Positions 32,734-41,379 of a stretch of DNA of 58,326 nucleotides are shown here, piece after piece. A program made the position numbers and the translations under genes. Source of the DNA: Lawsonibacter sp. (GTDB taxonomy: Bacteria; Bacillota; Clostridia; Oscillospirales; Oscillospiraceae); contig JAAWHL010000004.1 of NCBI GenBank assembly GCA_022795855.1, positions 1 through 58,326 of the forward strand. The letters are read 5' to 3'. Numbering within the stretch: the stretch's first letter is position 1; every line of letters begins with the position of its first letter. The notes beneath the pieces are model-generated. The model was not told the DNA's origin and ran no database searches. It saw only the letters and a list, made by a program, of their open reading frames with translations.

Positions 32734-33429
32734 ATGAACGAGGTGCTCAGGCAGGAGAAAAAGTATTTGCTGACGGCGGCGGACGCCCAGCGCCTTGGCG
32801 CGTATTTGGGCGGCGTTATGCTCCAGGACGAGCACAACGGGCCTCAGGGCTACTCCATCCGGTCGCTGTACTTCGACACCCTCAACGACAAGGACTACTG
32901 GGACAAAATGGACGGCGTGGAGCTGCGGCGGAAAATCCGTCTGCGGGTTTACAGCCCGTCGGCCAGTTTTGGCATGTTGGAAATGAAGCAGAAAGAGGGG
33001 CCCTACCAAAAAAAGCGCTCTCTGCGCCTGGAGCGGGAGGACGCCTGGCAGCTGTGCCGCGGGAACTATGAACCGCTGCTGAACTATCGGGAGCCCTTCG
33101 CCGCCGAGTGTTACGGCCTGATGCACTGCCAATGCTACCGTCCCCGGGCGGTGGTGGAGTACCGGCGCAGGGCCTTCATTGCCAAGGAGAACCGCATCCG
33201 CATCACCCTGGACAGTCAGATTATTGCCACCGAGGCCGCCTGGGACGTATTCGACTCCAATCTGGCCCAATATCCGGTGCTGGACCCCTTTCACGTGGTA
33301 CTGGAGGTCAAGTTCAACGGTTTTCTGCTCAGCTATATCAAGGACCTGGCGGAAGCTGCCAACCGATCTGAGATCTCCCAAAGCAAATACTGCCTGGCCC
33401 GGAGCGCGGGTCTGCGCTTTCAAGCATAG
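32734..33429 (+). CDS. VTC-domain protein (polyphosphate polymerase-like)
   Basis: A 231-residue cytoplasmic tunnel-fold (CYTH/VTC) protein. The characteristic charged strands are present in order: RQEKKYLL (Glu/Lys), SIRSLYFDT, RRKIRLRVY, FGMLEMKQKEG, RAVVEYRRRAF, RIRITLDSQI and VLEVKFNGFL. In yeast Vtc4 the same residues line the tunnel that makes polyphosphate from ATP (established). Bacterial VTC proteins near DUF4956 and CotH genes have no proven product. The start at 32734 has only a G-rich SD. First gene of a tightly spaced operon ending at 41024. Confidence 0.88.
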   Translation: MNEVLRQEKKYLLTAADAQRLGAYLGGVMLQDEHNGPQGYSIRSLYFDTLNDKDYWDKMDGVELRRKIRLRVYSPSASFGMLEMKQKEGPYQKKRSLRLEREDAWQLCRGNYEPLLNYREPFAAECYGLMHCQCYRPRAVVEYRRRAFIAKENRIRITLDSQIIATEAAWDVFDSNLAQYPVLDPFHVVLEVKFNGFLLSYIKDLAEAANRSEISQSKYCLARSAGLRFQA

Positions 33430-33441
33430 GAGTGATATCTC

Positions 33442-34119
33442 ATGAAACAGCAGCTGTTTGAGATGTTCGGCTCATCCAGCGATCTGGCCCCGGAAGTGAT
33501 TGTCACCCGGCTGGCCGCCGCCTCGGTTATCGCCTGCTTTATCTTCCTGTCCTACAGGATTTCTCACCTGGGGAGCATCTACAGCAAAAAGTTCAACGTC
33601 TCTTTAGTGGTGCTGACCGTCATCACCACCACGGTTATGATCGTCATCGGCAACAACCTGGCCATGTCCCTTGGTATGGTGGGCGCGCTGTCCATCGTCC
33701 GGTTCCGCACGGCGATCAAGGATTCCCGGGATACCATGTATATCTTCTGGGCCATTGTGGTGGGTATCTGCTGCGGCGCGGGGGATTATTTCACCGCAGC
33801 GGCGGGCAGCTCCTCCGCGTTTCTCCTGCTGCTGCTGTTCGGCCGGGTGAAAAACGACAGCCGGGTCCTGCTGATTATCCGCACCGCCCGGATAAACGAG
33901 CCTCGGGTGGAGGCGGCCATCTTTCAGTACTTTGCCCGGAGGGCAAACCTTCGGGTAAAGAACACCACAGAGGCCAGCGTAGAATTTATCTATGAGCTGA
34001 ACAAAAAGCTGCTGGACAAAAAAAGAGGCGGTGAAAACAGCATTACCGATGAAATCTACAGCATCGGCAACATCGACTATTTCAATATTGTGGCCCAAAA
34101 CGACGACATCAGCAGCTGA
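33442..34119 (+). CDS. DUF4956 membrane protein
   Basis: A 225-residue protein. Helices lie at about 25-42, 52-75, 80-90 and 100-130 (VVLTVITTTVMIVIG, MSLGMVGALSIVRFRTAIKD, FWAIVVGICCGAGDY, SAFLLLLLFGR), followed by a cytoplasmic domain of about 90 residues with an alpha/beta look (VLLIIRTARINEP...VEFIYELNKKLL). The GALSIVRFRT motif is the DUF4956 signature. This family almost always neighbours a VTC gene, as here (12 nt apart), so the two likely form a complex at the membrane. Function unknown. Confidence 0.88.
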   Translation: MKQQLFEMFGSSSDLAPEVIVTRLAAASVIACFIFLSYRISHLGSIYSKKFNVSLVVLTVITTTVMIVIGNNLAMSLGMVGALSIVRFRTAIKDSRDTMYIFWAIVVGICCGAGDYFTAAAGSSSAFLLLLLFGRVKNDSRVLLIIRTARINEPRVEAAIFQYFARRANLRVKNTTEASVEFIYELNKKLLDKKRGGENSITDEIYSIGNIDYFNIVAQNDDISS

Positions 34120-34137
34120 TGCCCTGAGGACGAAACG

Positions 34138-35616
34138 ATGAAATACAAATTGATGGGGCTGGCCGGGACGGTGCTGATTCTGCTTGCCGCCGCCGCAGCC
34201 AGCGCCTTGGAACCCGCTGTGGAGCCAAGCACCCGGGTCCACCAGTACCTCTCCGCCCGGCAGGACGCCGGCTGTGACTGCGGCGGAGACGAGCTGTGCT
34301 CCCACCTGCCCCTCGTCATCATCGACACCGGAGGGCAGACCATCCCGGGCCAGCTGACCAATACCTTCGACCGTTTTGCCCAGCATATTTACACCATGGC
34401 GGAAGACGGCGGCCCTACCATCCAGGCAGAGGTCAAGGTAATTGACAATCGTGACCGGAACAATCACCCCGGCGACCAGCCGGCCATCACCACCGCCAGC
34501 GAGCTGCGGGTTCGGGGGCATTCCTCCCGCTTTTTTGAAAAGGCGCCCTATCTGCTGAAATTCCTGGACGAAAACGGAGTACATCAGGACCTCCCTGTTA
34601 TGGGGATGGGGGCTCATCACGAGTGGGCGCTCCACAGCCCCATGATTGACAAGACGCTGGTCCGCAATTATATGTGGTACAACATCTCCGGCGAAATTAT
34701 GGGCTATGCCCCAAACTGCCGGTTCTGCGAGGTGATTGTGGACGGGGATTACCGGGGCGTCTATCTGATGGTGGAGACCATCACGGATGGAGAGGACTGC
34801 CGGCTGAACCTGAGCCTGCGTGTCAAGGGTTCAGAGGGCACAGGGTATCTGCTCCGGCTGGACCGGCCCAGCGAGGCGGAAGCGGAGTCCATCCGGGATA
34901 TCTATTCCTACGCCGAGCGGGTGAACCGGGTGCTGCAGGATTTTGCCATCCGTTACCCGGGAAAATCCAAGCTGACGGAGGAAATCAAGCAGGATATCGA
35001 GCTGGACTACGCGGCCTTTGAAAAGTCCCTTTACTCCTATGACTATAACACCGGAGAGTACGGCTACTGGAACTGGATTGACGTGGACAGCTTTGTGGAT
35101 TTTTATCTCATTGAGGAGTTTACCCAGAACTATGACATGGGGGCCTACTCCACCTACATCTACAAGGAACCCGGAGCGCCCTACCGGCTGTGCGTATGGG
35201 ATTTTGACAACTGCCTGGGCAACTCCCGGCACACCGTTGATCTGCCGGATCGGTACCTGCTCAACGAGCGCTCCTGGTACGTGATGCTGTTTAAGAATGC
35301 GGCCTTCGTCCGGCGGGTTCTGGAGCGGTATGAGGCGCTGCGGGAGAGCTGGCTTGACGAGGCGTATCTGCTGGACTACATCGACCAGGCCCTGGAATAC
35401 CTGGGCCCTGCGGCGGAGCGGAACAACCGGCGCTGGGCGGACAAAATCGCCGGCTGGGAGGGCCTGGGCGAGGACAAGGAAAACCCCCGCAGTTTTGAGG
35501 AGGCGGTGGAGATGATGAAAACCCGCATCATCCAGCGGGGCCGCTGGATGGACGAGACCATCCACAGCCTTCAGCAGTACTGCCATCCCTCCCGGAATAA
35601 GAAGTATGACCACTGA
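34138..35616 (+). CDS. CotH-family kinase-like protein, exported
   Basis: A 492-residue protein with an N-terminal signal peptide or anchor (about 1-22). The CotH domain shows RVRGHSSRFFEKAPYLLKF (Lys region), MIDKTLVRNYMWYNI, YRGVYLMVE and the metal-binding WDFDNCLGN. CotH of Bacillus is an atypical kinase that phosphorylates spore-coat proteins (established); the exported position here suggests phosphorylation of a surface protein or polymer. Four Cys/His-containing residues near the N-terminus (CDCGGDELCSH) may bind metal or form disulfides. Eighteen bases after the DUF4956 gene. Confidence 0.88.
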   Translation: MKYKLMGLAGTVLILLAAAAASALEPAVEPSTRVHQYLSARQDAGCDCGGDELCSHLPLVIIDTGGQTIPGQLTNTFDRFAQHIYTMAEDGGPTIQAEVKVIDNRDRNNHPGDQPAITTASELRVRGHSSRFFEKAPYLLKFLDENGVHQDLPVMGMGAHHEWALHSPMIDKTLVRNYMWYNISGEIMGYAPNCRFCEVIVDGDYRGVYLMVETITDGEDCRLNLSLRVKGSEGTGYLLRLDRPSEAEAESIRDIYSYAERVNRVLQDFAIRYPGKSKLTEEIKQDIELDYAAFEKSLYSYDYNTGEYGYWNWIDVDSFVDFYLIEEFTQNYDMGAYSTYIYKEPGAPYRLCVWDFDNCLGNSRHTVDLPDRYLLNERSWYVMLFKNAAFVRRVLERYEALRESWLDEAYLLDYIDQALEYLGPAAERNNRRWADKIAGWEGLGEDKENPRSFEEAVEMMKTRIIQRGRWMDETIHSLQQYCHPSRNKKYDH

Positions 35617-35639
35617 GGAGGCCAGTTGGCTATCTGCCT

Positions 35640-37925
35640 ATGAAAACCTTTATTTTAACAGCCTGCGCCGCGGTTCTGCTGTTTTTCGCGGCCTATACGG
35701 CCTACTACCGCTTTGGCGTCTATTTTGACCTGCGTCCGGACGAGCCGGTGACCACATTTATGAAAACCGAGGGGAAGTCCATTCTCATGGAGCGGGACGG
35801 AGCATACCTCCCCTTTGAGATACGGGGCCTCAACATGGGCGTGGGCATCCCCGGAGAGTGGGCCACCAGCTACGCCATCGACAAAAAGACTTATCTGCGC
35901 TGGTTCCGGCAGATTCAGGAGCTGGGGGCAAACACCGTCCGCATATACACCATCCTCCAGGACGATTTTTACAACGCCTTTTACGAGTACAACCGGGAGC
36001 AGGAGGAAAACGGCCGGGAACCCCTCTGGCTAATCCACGGAGTCTGGGTCAACGACTATATGCAGAACTCCCACCGGGAGGCCTATGACGGCGATCTGCT
36101 GGAAACCCTCCTGCGGGACTGCAAAACGACGGTGGATATCCTCCACGGACAGAAGGTCCTGTCCCTGGGACGGGGTCTGGGCTCCGGGAGCTACCGGAAG
36201 GACGTCTCCCCCTGGGTGATTGGCTATATCATCGGTGTGGAGTGGGAAAACACCCTGGTGGTCTACACCAACCAGGCCGACGGAGCGCTGAACTCCTATG
36301 AGGGGGACTACCTCTGCACAACGGAGGACGCCACCCCTTTTGAGGCATTCCTGTGCCGGGCTGGGGACGGCATAATCGCCTACGAGAGCACCCGCTATAA
36401 GCAGCAGCGGCTGGTGGCCTTCTCCAACTGGCCGACCACCGACCCCTTCTCCTACCCTGTGGCCGTGGCCTACGGCCGGGAGAAATACGCCTGCGTCAAT
36501 GTGGAGCACATCACAAGCAAGGAGACCTTCCAGTCGGGGATGTTCGCCTCCTACCATGTCTACCCCTATTTCCCGGATTATCTGGAAATTCTGCGCCGGG
36601 GCGGGGAGCTGGGAGACGAGGAAATCACCCGCCGTCTGGGCGCCACCATCCGGGCTACCCTGGAGTACCGCCAGTCCAAGCTGAACGCCCCAAGCATCCT
36701 GGATTATCTGCGGGAGCCCGACTACCGCGACTATCAGAACCGGTACAACACCTATATCGCCTATCTGCGGGCCCTGAACCGATTCCACTCCCTGCCTGTG
36801 GTCATTTCGGAGTACGGCGTTTCTACCGGCAGGGGGATGGCCCAGGAGGACGCAAACACCGGGCGCAACCAGGGCCACATGACCGAGCAGGAGCAGGGCC
36901 AGGCCGCCATCGACTGCTACCGGGACATTATGGACGCCGGCTGTTCCGGCAGCTGCCTGTTCACCTGGCAGGACGAGTGGTTTAAGCGGACCTGGAACAC
37001 CATGCACGCCGTTGACCTGGACAAGACGCCCTACTGGAGCGACTACCAGACCAACGAGCAGTACTTCGGCCTGCTGTCCTTTGACCCGGGGGCGGAGGAG
37101 AGCGTATGCTGTGTGGACGGCAGCCTGTCCGAGTGGACCCGGGCGGACCGGGTAATTGAACACAACGGCATGGAGCTGTCCATGAAGTACGACGAAAAGT
37201 TCCTCTACTTTCTGGTGAAAAAGCCGGGGTTCGACCCGGCGGAGGATACCCTGTATCTCCCCATCGACACCACCCCCAAAACCGGCAGCACCCTCTGCCA
37301 AAATCCCGCTGCGGCCTTTGAGCGGGCCTGCGATTTTCTGGTAATCATCCAAGGGCGGGAAAACAGCCGGGTGCTGGTCCAGCAGCGGTACGAGGCCCTC
37401 CGCTCCACCTACGCCTATGACTATTACACCGAGGACCCCTACATCACTCCGCCTGCAAAGGACACCCCGGTCTTTACGGACATCTATCTTCCCCTAATCC
37501 AGCGGGATTTTCTGCGGGACCCGGACCAGGCGGAACCCAGCGGCACCAAGTTTAATACCGGCGCTCTGCGCTACGGCTGCGCCAACCCGGAGTCGCCGGA
37601 CTTCGACTCCCTGTCCGACTTCATCTTTTCCGGAGACTATGTGGAAATCCGGATCCCCTGGCAGCTTTTGAACTTCTCCAATCCCTCCGAGATGATGATC
37701 CACGACGACTACTACGAGTGCTACGGGGTGGAAAATCTCCATATCGACGCGCTGTATGCGGGCGTATGCTGGGACGGGGAGTCCCAATGCCGCATCCCCA
37801 TGGCGGCTGTGCCGCTGAGGGGCTGGGGAAAGAAACCCACCGCCCACGAGCGGCTGAAGCAGTCGTACTATATTTTACAGGACTATTGGAGACAGTTGGA
37901 CCAGGCTGAACAAATCGGGGGGTGA
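35640..37925 (+). CDS. Membrane-anchored glycoside hydrolase-like protein with C-terminal CBM-like domain
   Basis: A 761-residue protein anchored by a helix at about 3-22. Residues about 55-480 look like a TIM-barrel glycosidase of the GH2/GH5 clan: GANTVRIYTI, an acid/base candidate Glu in GYIIGVEWEN, and a nucleophile candidate Glu in VVISEYGVSTGRG, then FTWQDEWFKRTW. From about 490 on there is a beta-rich domain (VDGSLSEW..., KYDEKFLYFLVKK, YVEIRIPWQLLNFSNPS) resembling CBM9/DOMON carbohydrate binding. It probably trims or transfers the glycan made by the GT2 enzyme encoded downstream. The exact family is not certain. Confidence 0.8.
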   Translation: MKTFILTACAAVLLFFAAYTAYYRFGVYFDLRPDEPVTTFMKTEGKSILMERDGAYLPFEIRGLNMGVGIPGEWATSYAIDKKTYLRWFRQIQELGANTVRIYTILQDDFYNAFYEYNREQEENGREPLWLIHGVWVNDYMQNSHREAYDGDLLETLLRDCKTTVDILHGQKVLSLGRGLGSGSYRKDVSPWVIGYIIGVEWENTLVVYTNQADGALNSYEGDYLCTTEDATPFEAFLCRAGDGIIAYESTRYKQQRLVAFSNWPTTDPFSYPVAVAYGREKYACVNVEHITSKETFQSGMFASYHVYPYFPDYLEILRRGGELGDEEITRRLGATIRATLEYRQSKLNAPSILDYLREPDYRDYQNRYNTYIAYLRALNRFHSLPVVISEYGVSTGRGMAQEDANTGRNQGHMTEQEQGQAAIDCYRDIMDAGCSGSCLFTWQDEWFKRTWNTMHAVDLDKTPYWSDYQTNEQYFGLLSFDPGAEESVCCVDGSLSEWTRADRVIEHNGMELSMKYDEKFLYFLVKKPGFDPAEDTLYLPIDTTPKTGSTLCQNPAAAFERACDFLVIIQGRENSRVLVQQRYEALRSTYAYDYYTEDPYITPPAKDTPVFTDIYLPLIQRDFLRDPDQAEPSGTKFNTGALRYGCANPESPDFDSLSDFIFSGDYVEIRIPWQLLNFSNPSEMMIHDDYYECYGVENLHIDALYAGVCWDGESQCRIPMAAVPLRGWGKKPTAHERLKQSYYILQDYWRQLDQAEQIGG

Positions 37926-37931
37926 CCTGCC

Positions 37932-39044
37932 TTGGGAAGTGAGGCGCTCTTATACGGCTATACCGCAGTGTGCGTGAGTATGCTGATTTTTAATCTGCTC
38001 TGCTACCTCTCGCTCAACCGAAAGGGCCGCCGGATGGAGCGGGTGAGCAAACGACTCCAGTCCCAAGTAGACCGCCAGCTGGCACGGCTGCGGTGGGGCG
38101 GAACGGTGGAGCACCGTCATTTGCTCTACTTGGAGCGCAAGCTGTCCCGCGTGGCCAACCTGACCGCCTTTGACCGGATGCTGAGCAGGCGCCGGCAGTC
38201 CGATGGGGAAAACGCCCCGGAGCTGATGGAATACGAACAGAGTATCCGGCCGGTCATCCTCCATCTGGCCGTGGTCTACCGGGGGAAGGAGGACCTGCAA
38301 GCGGCCTACTTTGCCTGGTTCCTGGCCAAGCATCAGATGAACCGGCACATGGAGATGAACGCGGTACAGGACATTCTGGTGGACTATATGAATCAGGACA
38401 GCCTGTACTGCCGGGTCAACGCCTTCCAGGCATTGTGCAGGATGGGCAGTCCCCAGTGCGTGGCCGATGCAGTGTCCGTCCTGGACCGGAACCAGAATTT
38501 TTTCCACAGCAAGCTGCTCACCGACAGCCTGCTGTCCTTCACCGGCAGCAAGCGGGCCCTCACTGCCCTGCTGCTGGAGCGGTTCGACGGTTTTTTCACC
38601 CAGACCAGGCTGTCCATCCTCAACTACATCCGCTTCTACTCCGGGGACTACTGCGAATGGGTGCTGCCGCTGATGAACAATCCGGAAGAGGACAAGGAGC
38701 TGCGGCTGTCGGCCATCCGATATTTCGGGCGCTATGCCTATCCCCCCGCCAAACCGGCCCTGCTGGCCTTTGCCGCCGACGGCGACCCGCTATACTGGGA
38801 GTATGCAGCGGTCAGCGTCTCCGCATTGGCCGCCTATGACGGGACGGACACCGCAGATGTGCTGATAGGGGCGATTTGCAGCCCCAACTGGTATGTGCGC
38901 TCCAACGCGGCGGCCAGCCTGACCGCCCAGGGACTGAACGGCGGCAGTCTGGCGGCAGCGGCAGGAGGCGACCAATACGCGCAGGAGATGATACACTACC
39001 AGCTTCAGCTCCGGCAGGCCGGAGAGGAGGGCGCGGCGGTATGA
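37932..39044 (+). CDS. HEAT-repeat protein with N-terminal membrane anchor
   Basis: A 370-residue protein. One helix at about 8-28 (LLYGYTAVCVSMLIFNLLCYL) anchors a cytoplasmic, mostly helical part. From about 135 repeated helix pairs of HEAT type can be seen (SLYCRVNAFQALCRMG, KELRLSAIRYFGRYAYP, PLYWEYAAVSVSALAAYD, NWYVRSNAAASLTAQG). The start is TTG 37932, 7 nt from a GGGGGGTGA site. It may be a scaffold for the synthase encoded next, whose start overlaps its stop by 4 nt (ATGA). Confidence 0.8.
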   Translation: MGSEALLYGYTAVCVSMLIFNLLCYLSLNRKGRRMERVSKRLQSQVDRQLARLRWGGTVEHRHLLYLERKLSRVANLTAFDRMLSRRRQSDGENAPELMEYEQSIRPVILHLAVVYRGKEDLQAAYFAWFLAKHQMNRHMEMNAVQDILVDYMNQDSLYCRVNAFQALCRMGSPQCVADAVSVLDRNQNFFHSKLLTDSLLSFTGSKRALTALLLERFDGFFTQTRLSILNYIRFYSGDYCEWVLPLMNNPEEDKELRLSAIRYFGRYAYPPAKPALLAFAADGDPLYWEYAAVSVSALAAYDGTDTADVLIGAICSPNWYVRSNAAASLTAQGLNGGSLAAAAGGDQYAQEMIHYQLQLRQAGEEGAAV

Positions 39045-40462
39045 CGCAGGAGATCCTCCAGCCCTTTTTAAGCGCCGTAGGCCTCTTTTACGTCCTGTAT
39101 ATGATGGGCTACGCCACCTTCCTTTTCCTATCGGTGACTGTGGGCTCCGCCACTCTCTACGGCTCCAAGCGGCGCAGCCAGCTGAAAAACGAACTGGAGG
39201 GCGGGCACTATGTGCCGGTGACCGTCGTGGTGCCGGCTCACAACGAGAGTGTGACGATCGAGTCCTCCGTCCGCTCCCTGACTATGCTGGACTACCATTC
39301 CTATGAGATTATTGTGGTGGACGACGGCTCCTCTGACAGCACCAGCCAGATTCTGGTGGACGCCTTTCAGATGGTCCGTGTGGACCGGCCCATCCGGCTG
39401 CAGCTGCACTGCCAGCCGGCGGAGGCGGTCTATGAGGCCCGGAACAGCCGGGTACCCATCACCCTGATTCGGAAGCGCAACGGCGGCAAGTCGGACGCCC
39501 TGAACATGGGGATCAACGCCTCCCGCTATCCCTACTTCTTATGTATGGACGCCGACTCCGTCCTCCAGCGGGACTCGCTGGAGAAAATCGTCCGCCCGGT
39601 GCTGGAGGACGATCGTGTGGTGGCAGTAGGCGGCTCCGTCCGCCCCTGCAACGGCACGGAGATTCGGGACGGAGTAGTAATGAACTACCGGATGCCCGGA
39701 AAGCTGCTGCCCTGTATGCAGGTGCTGGAGTATGACCGCTCCTTCCTGGCTGCCCGCATCCTCTTTGAGCAGTTCAACGGCAACATCATTATCTCCGGGG
39801 CCTTCGGCCTGTTCAAAAAGAGCACTGTCATTGATGCCGGGGGATACGATGCCACCACCGTGGGAGAGGACATGGAGCTGGTCATGCGCCTGCATGTCTT
39901 CTGCCGGGAGCACGCCATCCCCTACCGGGTGCGCTACGCCACCGACGCCATCTGCTGGACCCAGGCCCCGGAGAAGCTGGGCGACCTGTGCAAGCAGCGG
40001 CGGCGCTGGCACATCGGGCTCTATCAGAGCATGATGCGGCACCGAAATATTCTGTTCGACCTGAAATACGGCATGGTGGGCTTTATTTCCTGCCTGTACT
40101 TTCTAATCTATGAACTGTTTTCCCCTTACATTGAGGTGTTCGGTGTGCTGGTGACCGCCCTGGCCTGGGCGATGGATTTTTTGAACGTCCCTTTTATGCT
40201 GCTGTACATAGGCGTCTACGTGCTGTACACCTCCATCCTGTCGCTGACCGCCTTCTTCGCCCGGATTCACACCATTGACCTGAAGCTGTCCCTGGGCGAT
40301 GTGTGCAAAGCCATCGGGCTGTGCATGGCAGAGGTGTCCTGCCTGCGGTTCGTCCTTGCCTGGGTACGGGTGACCGCCTTGGGCCGCGGGCGGGGTAAAA
40401 AGGCCGTATGGGGGCAGATTGAGCGCAAGCAGATCAATTTTAACCGGGAAACTCAACAATAA
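39041..40462 (+). CDS. Processive family 2 glycosyltransferase (polysaccharide synthase)
   Basis: A 473-residue integral membrane enzyme. One N-terminal helix (about 10-32), a cytoplasmic GT-A domain, then about four C-terminal helices. Catalytic motifs: VVPAHNE, DDGSSDS, FLCMDADSV (DxD), GEDMEL (base) and QRRRWHIG (the QxxRW motif of processive synthases such as BcsA, IcaA and NodC). It should build and export a sugar homopolymer or heteropolymer from UDP-sugars. No PilZ domain is seen. ATG 39041 overlaps the HEAT gene stop and has a GGAGAGGAGG site. Confidence 0.92.
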   Translation: MTQEILQPFLSAVGLFYVLYMMGYATFLFLSVTVGSATLYGSKRRSQLKNELEGGHYVPVTVVVPAHNESVTIESSVRSLTMLDYHSYEIIVVDDGSSDSTSQILVDAFQMVRVDRPIRLQLHCQPAEAVYEARNSRVPITLIRKRNGGKSDALNMGINASRYPYFLCMDADSVLQRDSLEKIVRPVLEDDRVVAVGGSVRPCNGTEIRDGVVMNYRMPGKLLPCMQVLEYDRSFLAARILFEQFNGNIIISGAFGLFKKSTVIDAGGYDATTVGEDMELVMRLHVFCREHAIPYRVRYATDAICWTQAPEKLGDLCKQRRRWHIGLYQSMMRHRNILFDLKYGMVGFISCLYFLIYELFSPYIEVFGVLVTALAWAMDFLNVPFMLLYIGVYVLYTSILSLTAFFARIHTIDLKLSLGDVCKAIGLCMAEVSCLRFVLAWVRVTALGRGRGKKAVWGQIERKQINFNRETQQ

Positions 40463-40481
40463 GAGAGAGGATGCGGATATT

Positions 40482-41024
40482 ATGCGGATGGACGAGCTGA
40501 AGCGGGGGCTTTGGGGCTATAAAAAGGACAGCGTTTACCACTACATTGTGTCCATAGAGGAGAAGGCTTCCGCCCGGCTGGCGGAGAAGGATGCCAAGCT
40601 GGAAAAGATGGGGGTGGAAACCAAGCGGCAGATCAGTGAACTGGAGGCGGCAATAAAAGCCCTGCGGGAGGAAAATGCCACTCTGCGGGAAAACCAGACT
40701 ACGGTGTTTTCCACCATGCTGGAGGCACAGAAATACGCCGAACAGCTCCGAGCGGACAGCGACCGCCAGATGCAGCAGTTCCAGCGCCAGCTTGCCGCCG
40801 CTGTCCAGCAAAAAAACCAGCAGCTGGCGAGCTACCAGGAACAAATCCGTCAGCTCCGGACCATGATCCGAGAGATTTTGAAAGACTTCGACGGCAGCCT
40901 GGAGGACGCAGGACGCACCTTGGCCAATCTCCCCGCGCAGGCCCCCATTACCGTGCTGGACCCGGACCTGAACGGGACGGCTCAGAGTGAGGGCAAAGCG
41001 TGGAAAAAGATATCGTTTACATAG
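40482..41024 (+). CDS. DivIVA-like coiled-coil protein
   Basis: A 180-residue protein. The N-terminus (MDELKRGLWGYKKDSVYHYI) resembles the membrane-binding DivIVA/GpsB start, and residues about 25-145 form an unbroken heptad-rich coiled coil; the C-terminus is Pro/Ala-rich. DivIVA proteins mark poles and septa, so this one may localise the synthase complex. It lies 19 nt after the GT2 gene with a GAGAGAGG site and is the last gene of the operon. Confidence 0.75.
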   Translation: MRMDELKRGLWGYKKDSVYHYIVSIEEKASARLAEKDAKLEKMGVETKRQISELEAAIKALREENATLRENQTTVFSTMLEAQKYAEQLRADSDRQMQQFQRQLAAAVQQKNQQLASYQEQIRQLRTMIREILKDFDGSLEDAGRTLANLPAQAPITVLDPDLNGTAQSEGKAWKKISFT

Positions 41025-41096
41025 CGGAAGGTCCTGGCTGTCAGCCAGTGATAATAGCAGCTGTCGGGGTATCACCTTGAAGGCCGCTTTCCCAGG

Positions 41097-41370
41097 ATGC
41101 GCTGGTTTTTGAGGCGTTCACAAGCCAAATCCCTTTCCCGGAACGGGATCAGCAAACAAGCAGCGGCGTACCAGGAAGCAATCCAGGATATCCCACCAGA
41201 ACAGATCGCCTATGCGGATGAAAGCGGTATAGATACATATCTATATCAGGGATACGGGTATGCACCGCAGGGCCGGCAGGTGTTTGGACAAATCCGCGGC
41301 CGAAAGTATCAGTCTCTGTACAGGCCGCTCCGGTTTACCTGCCGGGAGGGTGCTTTCGGGTTGAAATGCG
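41097..41370 (+). pseudogene. IS630-family transposase remnant
   Basis: The reading contains AAYQEAIQDIPPEQIAYADESGIDTYLY followed by GYAPQGRQVFGQIRGRKYQSL, the classic IS630 transposase segment around the second catalytic Asp (normally IDETGID). It lacks the N-terminal helix-turn-helix and everything after RGRKYQ..., where similarity stops. No terminal TA duplication was found. It marks the end of the envelope operon; the open frame continues only by chance into the kinase gene on the other strand. Confidence 0.8.
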
Positions 41371-41379
41371 TTCTGGATG

